From Thermosulfurimonas sp. F29 (GTDB lineage: Bacteria > Desulfobacterota > Thermodesulfobacteria > Thermodesulfobacteriales > Thermodesulfobacteriaceae), in assembly GCF_019688735.1 (NCBI RefSeq), contig NZ_JAIFYA010000001.1:434001-498000 (forward strand): a stretch of 64,000 nucleotides of DNA, written 5' to 3'. Shown one piece after another: positions 44,769 to 52,702 of the stretch (position 1 is its first letter; each line of letters starts with the position of its first letter). The position numbers and the translations under genes were made by a program. The notes below the pieces were generated by a model that was not told where the DNA came from, did not search any database, and saw only the letters and a program-made list of their open reading frames with translations.

Positions 44769-45181
44769 TGAGATCAAAAGGGTTTACCCTGGTTGAGCTT
44801 ATGATGGTGATGGCCATCCTGGCCATATTGGCTGGGGTGGCCATCACCCAATATGCATCTTACAAAAACAAAACCAAGGCCAAGGATCTGATCACTCTAG
44901 CCGGGGCATGTGTGCAAGAAATTTTGGCTCACTGTGTTACGGATGGCAATTTTTCCGATCCTGCCGCATTAGAGAATTGCCGGACCAGGAATGGTACCAT
45001 GTGGCTCGATACCATATCCTTTACCGCCGACCCTCCCTTTTCCTCTTTTTCCTGTAATCGGACTTTTGCGGTTACCGCCAGTGCTAAAATAAAGGGCACC
45101 GACATAACCTATAGAGCTACCTGTATTTATGATGTCTCGAAGGAGGATATCTCGTGTTCCGGTCCCAAAGAAGCTCCTTAG
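44768..45181 (+). CDS. Type IV prepilin 2
   Basis: 137 residues; GTG start overlaps the previous stop by 1 nt. Very short leader MRSKG, cleavage before FTLVEL, helix LMMVMAILAILAGVAITQY. The whole layout, including the six cysteine positions and the closing CIYDVSKEDISCSGP, parallels prepilin 1 (CTYDVNNQDISCTAP), so the two come from a tandem duplication that has since diverged. Confidence 0.9.
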   Translation: MRSKGFTLVELMMVMAILAILAGVAITQYASYKNKTKAKDLITLAGACVQEILAHCVTDGNFSDPAALENCRTRNGTMWLDTISFTADPPFSSFSCNRTFAVTASAKIKGTDITYRATCIYDVSKEDISCSGPKEAP

Positions 45182-45633
45182 GCTACGAAGGTTTTACTCT
45201 TGTAGAGGTATTGATGGTGTTGGCCATATTAGCTATTTTGGCCTCGTTTTCTGTAGCGATTTATCGTCACTACTTTCGTTCGGCTTTCGAGGTGGATCCG
45301 GTACAGGTCCTTCTTGCGGCCAAAATGGCCCAGGAGGAATATTACGCCGATCACGACCGCTACGCCTGTCAGATAGAGGAGCTTGCCGGTTTTAACGATG
45401 GCACCGCGGACAATAAGTATCAGCTTAATTCCGACAAGGACGCGCGCCGACGCTTTTATATTACCGCTAACTGTACTGATAACGGGACCGGATACATCCT
45501 AACTGTAAAGAATGACTCAAACGATCCTAAGTGGCGTATAGAATGGACCCTCTCCTGCAATGCCACCGCCAATGTTGGAGAATGCAAACCCGTCCAGGTA
45601 AGCGGATCGAGCACCCTGGGGAACATTTTTTAA
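45154..45633 (+). CDS. Type IV prepilin 3
   Basis: 159 residues, GTG start at 45154 inside the end of prepilin 2 (28-nt overlap). Leader of 13 residues, cleavage YEG/FTLVEVLMVL with Glu5. The globular part differs from the other two: QEEYYADHDRYACQIEEL is the common pilin/PilE-like block, and four cysteines are present (ACQI, NCTD, SCNA, ECKP). Likely a minor pilin. No pilus assembly genes follow in the window. Confidence 0.88.
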   Translation: MFRSQRSSLGYEGFTLVEVLMVLAILAILASFSVAIYRHYFRSAFEVDPVQVLLAAKMAQEEYYADHDRYACQIEELAGFNDGTADNKYQLNSDKDARRRFYITANCTDNGTGYILTVKNDSNDPKWRIEWTLSCNATANVGECKPVQVSGSSTLGNIF

Positions 45634-45701
45634 AGCCCTGTGAAATTCGGGCAGAACGAGACGGATCCTGAGCAAAGTAGTAAGAGCGGGATAATTTTAA
45701 C

Positions 45702-45778
45702 TGGCGCGCCCGGGAGGATTCGAACCCCCAACCATCGGATCCGAAGTCCGACGCTCTATCCAGTTGAGCTACGGGCGC
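45702..45778 (-). tRNA. tRNA-Arg (TCG)
   Basis: On the minus strand: acceptor GCGCCCG with CGGGCGC, D-arm AGCTCAACTGGATAGAGC, anticodon loop CTTCGGA (anticodon TCG, reading CGA), T-arm GGTTCGAATCC, discriminator G, and an encoded CCA at the 3' end (45704-45702). Confidence 0.97.
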
Positions 45779-45795
45779 AACCTTAAACAGTTTAT

Positions 45796-45820
45796 AAAAA
45801 AACCTCCCAGAGTGAGGAGG
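45796..45820 (-). terminator. Hairpin plus T-run terminator, minus strand
   Basis: Minus strand CCTCC (45820-45816), loop TCACTCTG, GGAGG (45807-45803) then TTTTTTT (45802-45796). The stem is short (5 bp) but G+C-rich. No minus-strand gene lies just upstream of it, so it would end an unannotated transcript. Confidence 0.45.
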
Positions 45821-46008
45821 CCGGACCGAGCGAAGTTTGCAGTGCGTATGCGGTCTCCTGCCTCGCCGGAACCCGGAGTCACCACGGCATAAATATCCCC
45901 TCAACAAGTCCGAAAAAAACAAATCCAGGCATGAGACCACCTTCCGTCATCGCCTCTCCCGGTTCTTTATTAAGAATACCATAAAATCCCGAAAATGTCC
46001 TCCCCCTC

Positions 46009-46036
46009 CAGAAAACAGGATCCGACCTATTTTCTG
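46009..46036. repeat. Palindromic repeat copy 5 (variant)
   Basis: Arms CAGAAAACAGG and CCTATTTTCTG (one mismatch) around ATCCGA. It shares the GGATCCGA core with the other copies and lies 71 bp before the pgi start. Confidence 0.6.
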
Positions 46037-46107
46037 GATAGGATGGGTTTTGCAAGGGGGCTGATTATGTTAGGTATAGAGAGAAACCTTTCCGGGAAGG
46101 AGGTCTC

Positions 46108-47793
46108 ATGAAAAAGGCTGCATTAAGACGCCCAACGCGGATGAGCGAAGAGGAAAAGCAGGCCCTGGTGGCCAAGATTCTGGCCGGAGATCCCTCGGCC
46201 TTTACCGAAGATCCGGAGGAGGCCCGGAAGATTGCCCACAGGCTGGGGTGGGTGCGGGCCCCGGAGAGGATGCGCTCCAGGATAGAGGAGCTTCGTGCCT
46301 TCGGCGAAGAAATCCGCGAGCAGTTCGAAGAGGTGGTCTGGTGTGGTATGGGGGGATCGAGTCTATTTCCCCTGGCGCTTGCGGAAATCTTCGGCCCCCA
46401 GGAGGGATATCCGGGTTTTACTGTGCTGGATACGGATGATCCCGAAACCATAGCGGAGATCGAGGAAACCCTTTCCTGGGAGAAAACCCTCTTTGTTATA
46501 GCCAGCAAATCCGGAACCACGGTAGAAACCCTGTCTCATTATCGCTACTTCTGGAAGGCTTTTGAGGATCGAAATATAAAACCCGGGCCCCATTTTGTGG
46601 CCCTCACCGATCCGGGCTCACCGCTCGAAAAAGAGGCCCGGGAAAAGGGATTCTTGAGGGTCGTTCATCATCCTCCGGATGTGGGGGGACGATATGCAGC
46701 CCTCACGGAGGTGGGGATGCTTCCCGCAGCCCTCCTGGGGCTAGATCTGGAACGGGCTATTTCGGCGGCTGAGGAAATGTTCGAGGCCTCATCACCGGAG
46801 ATACCCTGGAGTTATAATCTTTCGGCCTGGCTGGCTCAATACATGGTAGAACATTTCATCCACGGCAAGGACAAGCTCACCATCATGGCCGATCCCTTGC
46901 TGCGACCTTTCGCCCTATGGATTGAACAGCTGGTGGCCGAGAGTCTAGGTAAAAACTTTCTGGGGATCATTCCCATCGTAGGAGAAAGCCCGGGTTCCCC
47001 CACAGTTTACGGGCCGGATCGGTATTTCGTATATCTCGGGCTACGAGGGCGAGAAAACCTTTATCGTCGACTTTTTTCGGATCTGAGAGAGGCTGACTTC
47101 GAACTCAAGACCTATTTTCTGGAGGATCGTTACGAAATCTTTGCCGAGTGCGTACGCTGGGAACTGGCCGTGGCTCTAGCCGGGGCCTTTCTGGGGGTAA
47201 ACCCCTTTGACGAGCCTGATGTGGTGCGTACCAAACGCAAGACCCGGGAGATCCTGGATACCCTTCGGGAGACCGGGGAATTTCCAGTGGAGTTCTATCT
47301 GGATGAAGATACCGGGATAGGATTTCTTTATGCCGAAACCGCACGCATCGAGTATCCCCGACTAACGGCCCTGATCAAAAAGTTTTTCCAGGACATGTCT
47401 CCCTGGGGATACCTGGCACTTCTGGCCTACCTCCCCCCGGATCCCGAACTTGAGGAAATCTTTCGCGACTTTCGGACCCTAATTAGAGGTCGCCGACAGT
47501 GCAGTACGGTCTTCGGGTTCGGTCCTCGCTATCTTCATTCCACCGGTCAGCTTTTTAAGGGGGGAACTATTTCCGGGCGCTTTATTATATTTACCCGCAA
47601 AGGTCGTCGGCCGGAACAGGTAATTCCCGGAGAAGGGGTAACCTTCTGGGATCTTCAGTTTGCTCAAGCGTACGGAGACTTTCGAGCTCTGGAGGAAGCC
47701 GGACGACCGGTTATCCACATCCATCTCACCGAAGACTATCGGGAAGACCTGCGCAAACTTTATGATATCTTCGAAGAGTGCCTGCGGCTTTAA
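46108..47793 (+). CDS. pgi: Glucose-6-phosphate isomerase
   Basis: 561 residues, SIS-domain isomerase of glycolysis/gluconeogenesis. Seen: CGMGGSSLFPLALAEIFG, the phosphate-binding SKSGTTVETLSHY, and a second SIS domain. The C-terminal region (VFGFGPRYLHSTGQLFKGG, VIHIHL) is the form found as a fusion or tandem with transaldolase in some bacteria. GGGAAGGAGG precedes the ATG. Confidence 0.92.
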   Translation: MKKAALRRPTRMSEEEKQALVAKILAGDPSAFTEDPEEARKIAHRLGWVRAPERMRSRIEELRAFGEEIREQFEEVVWCGMGGSSLFPLALAEIFGPQEGYPGFTVLDTDDPETIAEIEETLSWEKTLFVIASKSGTTVETLSHYRYFWKAFEDRNIKPGPHFVALTDPGSPLEKEAREKGFLRVVHHPPDVGGRYAALTEVGMLPAALLGLDLERAISAAEEMFEASSPEIPWSYNLSAWLAQYMVEHFIHGKDKLTIMADPLLRPFALWIEQLVAESLGKNFLGIIPIVGESPGSPTVYGPDRYFVYLGLRGRENLYRRLFSDLREADFELKTYFLEDRYEIFAECVRWELAVALAGAFLGVNPFDEPDVVRTKRKTREILDTLRETGEFPVEFYLDEDTGIGFLYAETARIEYPRLTALIKKFFQDMSPWGYLALLAYLPPDPELEEIFRDFRTLIRGRRQCSTVFGFGPRYLHSTGQLFKGGTISGRFIIFTRKGRRPEQVIPGEGVTFWDLQFAQAYGDFRALEEAGRPVIHIHLTEDYREDLRKLYDIFEECLRL

Positions 47794-47795
47794 AA

Positions 47796-48797
47796 ATGCC
47801 GGCTTTCCGACGTATCGGTCTGGGATTCTTATTTCTATGCATCCTTATCCTGATCGGGGTAGCCGGCTTCGCCTTTTTTGAACATCGTTCCCTTTTTGAA
47901 GCCTTTTATCTAACCCTGATGACCCTTACCACGGTGGGGTATGGAGATATCGTACCCCACACCCCGGCCGGGCGTGTTCTGGCCATCATAGTGGCCTTCG
48001 GAGGGGCGGGACTTTTCTTTTACGCGGTGGGAGTGGTAAGTGAAATTGTTCTATCTGAAGTATTTTACAATTTTTTCGGGAGGCGCCAGATGGAGAAGAA
48101 ACTGGCCTCACTGAAGGATCACTATATTATCTGCGGCTACGGGCGGATCGGAAAACATATCTGTCGTCTTATCGCCAGAGAAGTAGCCTTCGTGGTTATC
48201 GAAAACGATCCGAAAGTGATTCGTGATCTCGAGCGGGAGGGATATCTTTTCATTCAGGGTGATGCCACCAACGAAGAAGTACTGCTCAAAGCCGGAATTG
48301 AAAAGGCCCGGGGAGTGATAAGCGTCCTTCGCTCCGATGCCGACAATGTGTACATCGTGCTTACCGCCCGCAGTCTCAATCCCCGCATCTTCATCATGGC
48401 CCGGGCCGACGAGGAACATGTGGCCAAGCGCCTGAAACAGGCCGGGGCCAATAAAGTCTTTTCTCCATATCTGATAGGCGCCCGGCGTATGGCCCTGGCC
48501 ATCCTGCGTCCAGCGGTAACGGATTTTCTGGAACTAACCTCTCCGGAAGCCAATCTGGACCTCCAGCTCGAGGAAATGCGTCTTTCTCGAACCTCCCCTT
48601 TAGTGGGAAAGGATCTGGTTTCGAGCCGAATCCGGGAGATCTCAGGGGCCATAATCCTGGCAGTAAAAAAGGCCACCGGGGAAATGGTCTTTAACCCCGC
48701 CCCCACCTATGTGCTTGAACCGGGGGATACCCTCATAGCCCTGGGAAGAAGAGAAGGACTTTCTCGCCTGGAAAAGCTGGCCTCGGGCGAGCGATAA
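47796..48797 (+). CDS. Potassium channel with RCK/TrkA domains
   Basis: 333 residues from ATG 47796 (GTG 47778 would overlap pgi). Two membrane helices (about 6-26 and 60-85) flank the pore loop with the selectivity filter TLTTVGYGDIVP. An RCK N domain follows (DHYIICGYGRIGKHICRLI, NAD-type Rossmann) and an RCK C domain at about 250-325. MthK/Kch-like channel gated by a cytoplasmic ligand. Confidence 0.9.
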   Translation: MPAFRRIGLGFLFLCILILIGVAGFAFFEHRSLFEAFYLTLMTLTTVGYGDIVPHTPAGRVLAIIVAFGGAGLFFYAVGVVSEIVLSEVFYNFFGRRQMEKKLASLKDHYIICGYGRIGKHICRLIAREVAFVVIENDPKVIRDLEREGYLFIQGDATNEEVLLKAGIEKARGVISVLRSDADNVYIVLTARSLNPRIFIMARADEEHVAKRLKQAGANKVFSPYLIGARRMALAILRPAVTDFLELTSPEANLDLQLEEMRLSRTSPLVGKDLVSSRIREISGAIILAVKKATGEMVFNPAPTYVLEPGDTLIALGRREGLSRLEKLASGER

Positions 48798-48801
48798 TAA
48801 T

Positions 48802-50364
48802 CTATTGAGGAATAGCCTTTTCCAGTTCCGGCCAGATCAGTCGTATAAATTTTGCGAGTGTTTTTTCCGCCTCTGAATAGGAGAGCTGCGGGGAAAGATA
48901 TAGTTCTATTCTTACCAGAGCTCCATCCGTCCGGTGTCTGGAGAGGGCATCCCACAGGAGATATAATTTGTGTTTCCAGGGACTGATGAGAATTCTTCCG
49001 CGTTCGAAATAAAAATATGTAGCCAGCAGTTTATATTCCCCTTTTTTGAGCCACATATATCTTACCACTATTTTTTGATGATTCGATAGATAAAGAAGTC
49101 TGTCCTTTATCTTCAGAATGTCCCATCCGCTCCCCAGCAAACATGAATGGGGCGTGTGAGCAGTGTGCCGTGTGGTCTGGTAAGTGTAGTAAGAAATCAA
49201 AAGATGAATTTCTCCGGTGGTATTGTTGCAGTGATAAATGCCGTAAAAATAGTCATCCGCCCATAGACTTTTTAGGATGTTAGGAGAGAGGGCTATACTT
49301 TCTCCCAGACATCCGTTCAATTTCAAAGGGAAAGCAAGCAGATCCTTTTTAGGAGGAACCCTATCTATTCCAGGCAATTTCCATAGAATTAAACCTACAA
49401 AAATATTGAGTACACAAAAAATGACTACTGTTAAGAATAAATCAAACTTAAATCCTCGTTTCGGTTTTGAGGGAATACAAGCAGAAAGAGATTGTTTATC
49501 TTTTACAGAAATAGACAAACGATTTTCTAAGGCTCTCAAAAGTAATAACAAAAAAAGAAAACATATCACTGCTAAAACAAAAAATAACCATCCCAAGATA
49601 GAATGATAGGGTTCCCGTAGCCATAGCTTCAGACTGTAATTGTAAAAAAGTGCTATTACAGATATTCTAAAAGCATTAAATAAAATTGAAACCGGAAGAA
49701 CAAAAAAGAATAATACAAGACGAGACAAGAATGTGTTTAATCCATAATAACCTATCAACAAAGATAACAAAATTAAAGGCATGAAATAACGCAATCCACT
49801 ACAGGCTTCTGCCACTTGAAGTCGAGTTATTCCTATATCTAAAATATTACCCTCGCGAAAAACACTCATATTGAACATTCTTATAATGTGTTCGGCTAGA
49901 ACAGAAGTAGCCAATTGGAGATTAAAAGTCAATAATCGATTAATGAATGGAGGAAGAGGGATGCTAAAAAATAGAACCAAGAAAGGAAAGATTAAATATT
50001 TGCATTTCTTGCCATACAGAACTAAAAATAGAGAAATGATGGCAAGATATAAACCAAAATAAAGAAAAGTTTCTATGGAAGACAATTGACCTATTAACGA
50101 GAAAACCGAAGAGACTAATAGTAGAAAAATTCCTGAATAGCTAGGATTAAATTCTGAAAAATCAAAAACTTTTTTCTTTTCCCAGCACATGTATAAGAAA
50201 ATAAACGGAATCAGAAGACAGTAATTGTTTGATGGCGATTTTATGAGCATCAAAAAATTATAAATTACTTTATGATAAGACAATAAAAGAGAAGAGACAG
50301 AAATAAAAATTAACAGATATATTTTCTGCTTGATTCGTTTAGATTCAAATGATTGAAGACTCAT
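48802..50364 (-). CDS. Exosortase with fused EpsI domain (XrtD-like)
   Basis: 520 residues. About eight to nine membrane helices in 1-285 hold the exosortase active site: Cys in VAEACSGLRYFMP, Arg in FNAFRISVIALF, His in EPYHSILGWLFF. Residues about 305-520 are an EpsI-type periplasmic domain (HTPHSCLLGSGWDI). Exosortases sort PEP-CTERM-type proteins; the EpsI fusion resembles XrtD. No CTERM target is in the window. Visibly A+T-rich (especially 49.2-50.4 kb) compared with both flanks, a sign of transfer. A TATAAA box lies 5 nt before the ATG. Confidence 0.85.
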   Translation of the reverse strand: MSLQSFESKRIKQKIYLLIFISVSSLLLSYHKVIYNFLMLIKSPSNNYCLLIPFIFLYMCWEKKKVFDFSEFNPSYSGIFLLLVSSVFSLIGQLSSIETFLYFGLYLAIISLFLVLYGKKCKYLIFPFLVLFFSIPLPPFINRLLTFNLQLATSVLAEHIIRMFNMSVFREGNILDIGITRLQVAEACSGLRYFMPLILLSLLIGYYGLNTFLSRLVLFFFVLPVSILFNAFRISVIALFYNYSLKLWLREPYHSILGWLFFVLAVICFLFLLLLLRALENRLSISVKDKQSLSACIPSKPKRGFKFDLFLTVVIFCVLNIFVGLILWKLPGIDRVPPKKDLLAFPLKLNGCLGESIALSPNILKSLWADDYFYGIYHCNNTTGEIHLLISYYTYQTTRHTAHTPHSCLLGSGWDILKIKDRLLYLSNHQKIVVRYMWLKKGEYKLLATYFYFERGRILISPWKHKLYLLWDALSRHRTDGALVRIELYLSPQLSYSEAEKTLAKFIRLIWPELEKAIPQ

Positions 50365-50369
50365 TTAAA

Positions 50370-50375
50370 TTTATA
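50370..50375 (-). promoter_or_regulatory. -10 box of exosortase gene
   Basis: Minus strand TATAAA followed by TTTAA and the ATG at 50364; the -35 side is weak (TTCAGA-like). No ribosome site, so a leaderless message is likely. Confidence 0.35.
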
Positions 50376-50486
50376 AAACCCTTCCAGAATTTTTCTGAAA
50401 GTATTTTAGCTAAAATCAGTAGTTCGATCAAACATAAGTCTGTAAATTTTACGATTTTAGTCCATTTTTGGAAGATGGCTGCAAAG

Positions 50487-50514
50487 TTGCGCTTTCCGGT
50501 GGAGGGGGTAAATA
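50487..50514 (+). promoter_or_regulatory. Candidate promoter of aroF
   Basis: TTGCGC (50487-50492), 16-nt spacer, TAAATA (50509-50514), 31 nt before the aroF ATG, which has GGAGGTAAAGG. It lies at the boundary of the A+T-rich region. Confidence 0.35.
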
Positions 50515-50545
50515 TCATGTACGAATTATAAAATGGAGGTAAAGG

Positions 50546-51664
50546 ATGATCATTATTCTCAAACCGGAAATAGGTCCTGAAAGTGAAGAATTCAAAAAAA
50601 TCCGGGAATATCTCTCCCGGTTCGAGGGGATTCGTTTGCATGTGGCCCAGTACGAAGGGGTTACCCGCAAGGTCATTGAAATACATCTCATAGGGGATAC
50701 CCAGAGGGTCCCCTTGGAGGAGGTTCAGGCCCTCCCCGGGGTGGAGCGGGCCATAAGGGTATCGGCCAAGTATCGCCGGATCGGTCGCCACGGAACCCTT
50801 GAGCCCTTCGGTTTCGAGTACCAAGGCCTGCGTTTCGATCAGGACTCCTTCCACATTTTTGCCGGGCTCTGCGCGGTGGATTCCCGGGAAAACGCCGAGG
50901 CCATCTTTAAGGCCCTTTCCGAGGCCGGAATAGTTACGGCCCGCATGGGGGCCTACAAGCCCCGCACATCCCCGTACGATTTCCAGGGGCTCGGGAAGGA
51001 GTGTCTTCCCTGGCTCTTCGAGCTGGCCGGCAAATACGGTATCCGGGTGATCGCCATGGAGGTGCTTGCCCCGCATCACATCGAAGAGATCCACGAGGCC
51101 CTGGAGCAAACCGGACATCCCACCGGGGTGATGCTTCAGATCGGGACCCGTAACGCCCAGAACTTTGAACTGCTGCGGGCCGTGGGAAGTCAGACGGAGT
51201 TCCCGGTCCTTTACAAGCGCGGCATGGGACTCTCCCTTGAGGAATCCCTTAACGCCTGTGAATACATCGCCAGCGAGGGAAACCACAGGATCGTCTTCTG
51301 CCTGCGGGGGGTGCGCACCCATCTGGGGGACCCGCACCGCAATCTGGTGGACTTCGGGCATGTCCCGGTGGTAAAACGCCTCACCCGGCTTCCGGTGTGC
51401 GTGGATCCCTCTCACCCCATAGGTTCCCGGGCGGAGGCCCCGGACGGGATCAGGGACATTTACCATGTTGCGGCTCAGGGAGTAATCGCCGGAGCCAACA
51501 TGGTCCTGGTGGAGTTTCATCCCCGCCCGGAGGCGGCCCTTTGCGACGGACCGCAGGCCCTCTATCTCGAGGAGCTTCCCCGGTTTCTGGAACACATGCG
51601 CATAGCCCGCGAGGCCTATCTCGCCATGAAAAAGCTGGCGGAGAAGTATCGTGGGAAAGTTTGA
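50546..51664 (+). CDS. aroF: 3-deoxy-7-phosphoheptulonate (DAHP) synthase
   Basis: 372 residues of the AroF type with an N-terminal ferredoxin/ACT-like regulatory domain (1-75) and a TIM barrel. Seen: GLCAVDSRENAEAIFKAL, ARMGAYKPRTSPYDFQGLG, QIGTRNAQNF, PVLYKRGMGLSLEE and DPSHPIGSR. First step of the shikimate route, feeding chorismate to both pheA (60.2 kb) and mqnA (19.8 kb). Confidence 0.95.
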   Translation: MIIILKPEIGPESEEFKKIREYLSRFEGIRLHVAQYEGVTRKVIEIHLIGDTQRVPLEEVQALPGVERAIRVSAKYRRIGRHGTLEPFGFEYQGLRFDQDSFHIFAGLCAVDSRENAEAIFKALSEAGIVTARMGAYKPRTSPYDFQGLGKECLPWLFELAGKYGIRVIAMEVLAPHHIEEIHEALEQTGHPTGVMLQIGTRNAQNFELLRAVGSQTEFPVLYKRGMGLSLEESLNACEYIASEGNHRIVFCLRGVRTHLGDPHRNLVDFGHVPVVKRLTRLPVCVDPSHPIGSRAEAPDGIRDIYHVAAQGVIAGANMVLVEFHPRPEAALCDGPQALYLEELPRFLEHMRIAREAYLAMKKLAEKYRGKV

Positions 51665-51682
51665 TTTTTTGCGCGTAAAACA

Positions 51683-52702
51683 ATGTCTTTCGTCGAAAGA
51701 AGGTTAGCCTATCTCGAAAAAGTCAAACCTTGTTTCGAAGATCCGGAGGCCTGGGCCCGCAGGATACTCGAAGCCGGAGGTTTCGTAATGCCCGTTTTCG
51801 GACCGGTAAGATCCCGCCGTCTGGGATTATCTCTGGGGGTGGATCTGGTGCCCTACAAGATATGTTCCATGGATTGTGTGTACTGCGAAGTGGGACGCAC
51901 CACCACCCTTACCCTGGAGATCAGAGAATACCGCCCCTTTAAGGAGATATCCTCGGCCCTCAGGAGGGCTCTTGAAGAAAAGGAATTCGATGTGGTCACT
52001 CTCACCGGGTCCGGGGAGCCCACCCTGAACTCCTGTTTTCCGGAGGTGGTAGAGCTGATAAGGGAGATTACCGAAAAACCCTTAGCCGTCCTTACCAACA
52101 GCACCACCCTTAATGTGCCCGGGATCTTCAACGCCCTCTGTGAATCGGACTATGTGCTGGCCTCACTCGATGCCGCGCGCCCCGAGTCCCTGAGGCGGGT
52201 AAACCGCCCCGTTCCGGGACTCCATCCGGAAGCCCTCGTGGAGGGTCTTTCCCGGCTGCGTGAGAACATGCGGGGAGAGCTCTGGCTGGAAATTCTCCTG
52301 GTGAAGGGGATAAACGACCAGAGGGAAGACATCGAAGCCCTGCGGGCGGCGGTGGAACGCATTCGTCCCCATCGGATTCAGTTGAACACCGTAGCCCGTC
52401 CCCCGGCGGAATCCTGGGCGAAACCGCTTTCCGCGGGCGAACTTATGGCCTTATCGCGCGAGCTTGGGGCGGAGGTCATCGCCCCCCGCCGGGTTTGCCG
52501 GACCCGGGAGGAAATCCCGGAGGAGACCGAGATACTGGCTTATCTCTCCCGAAGACCGGCTCCGGTGGAGGAACTGGCCGAGGCCTTCGGAATCCCGCCC
52601 GAAAAGATAGAAAAGATCCTGAAAGAACTCGTGAGGAGGGATCTATTAAAGGGCCATTTCTTCGGCAGGAGGATCTTTTACCGCATCAATCCAGAGCTAT
52701 AA
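51683..52702 (+). CDS. Radical SAM protein with C-terminal winged helix
   Basis: 339 residues from ATG 51683; an ATG at 51788 has a clear GGAGG and matches the usual start of the family (VFGPVRSRRLGLSLG), so the true protein may be 304 residues. Radical SAM cluster CX3CX2C (ICSMDCVYCEVGRTT). The C-terminal 70 residues look like a winged helix (AEAFGIPPEKIEKILKELVRR). The family is conserved in anaerobes with no known substrate. Confidence 0.82.
   Translation: MSFVERRLAYLEKVKPCFEDPEAWARRILEAGGFVMPVFGPVRSRRLGLSLGVDLVPYKICSMDCVYCEVGRTTTLTLEIREYRPFKEISSALRRALEEKEFDVVTLTGSGEPTLNSCFPEVVELIREITEKPLAVLTNSTTLNVPGIFNALCESDYVLASLDAARPESLRRVNRPVPGLHPEALVEGLSRLRENMRGELWLEILLVKGINDQREDIEALRAAVERIRPHRIQLNTVARPPAESWAKPLSAGELMALSRELGAEVIAPRRVCRTREEIPEETEILAYLSRRPAPVEELAEAFGIPPEKIEKILKELVRRDLLKGHFFGRRIFYRINPEL

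Larger units (their letters stand above)
45779..46107. other. Gene-free region with structured element between tRNA-Arg and pgi
   Basis: 329 bp with no convincing protein gene. It holds a long stem (45852-45938: GGTCTC-N2-GCCT with AGGC-N2-GAGACC), an inner GCCG/CGGC stem (45865-45868 with 45885-45888), a minus-strand hairpin followed by seven T (45820-45796) and a palindromic repeat (46009-46036). Together these suggest a minus-strand small RNA, or a leader, of unknown identity. AAGGAGG before pgi marks the next gene. Confidence 0.35.

Noticed and set aside
45849-45863. Cobalamin riboswitch
   Set aside because: Minus strand AGGCAGGAGACCGC resembles the B12 box, but other conserved riboswitch parts are missing and no cobalamin gene follows.
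50517-50531. Leader peptide before aroF
   Set aside because: A five-codon frame (MYEL and stop) with one Tyr is too short and no attenuator hairpin follows.
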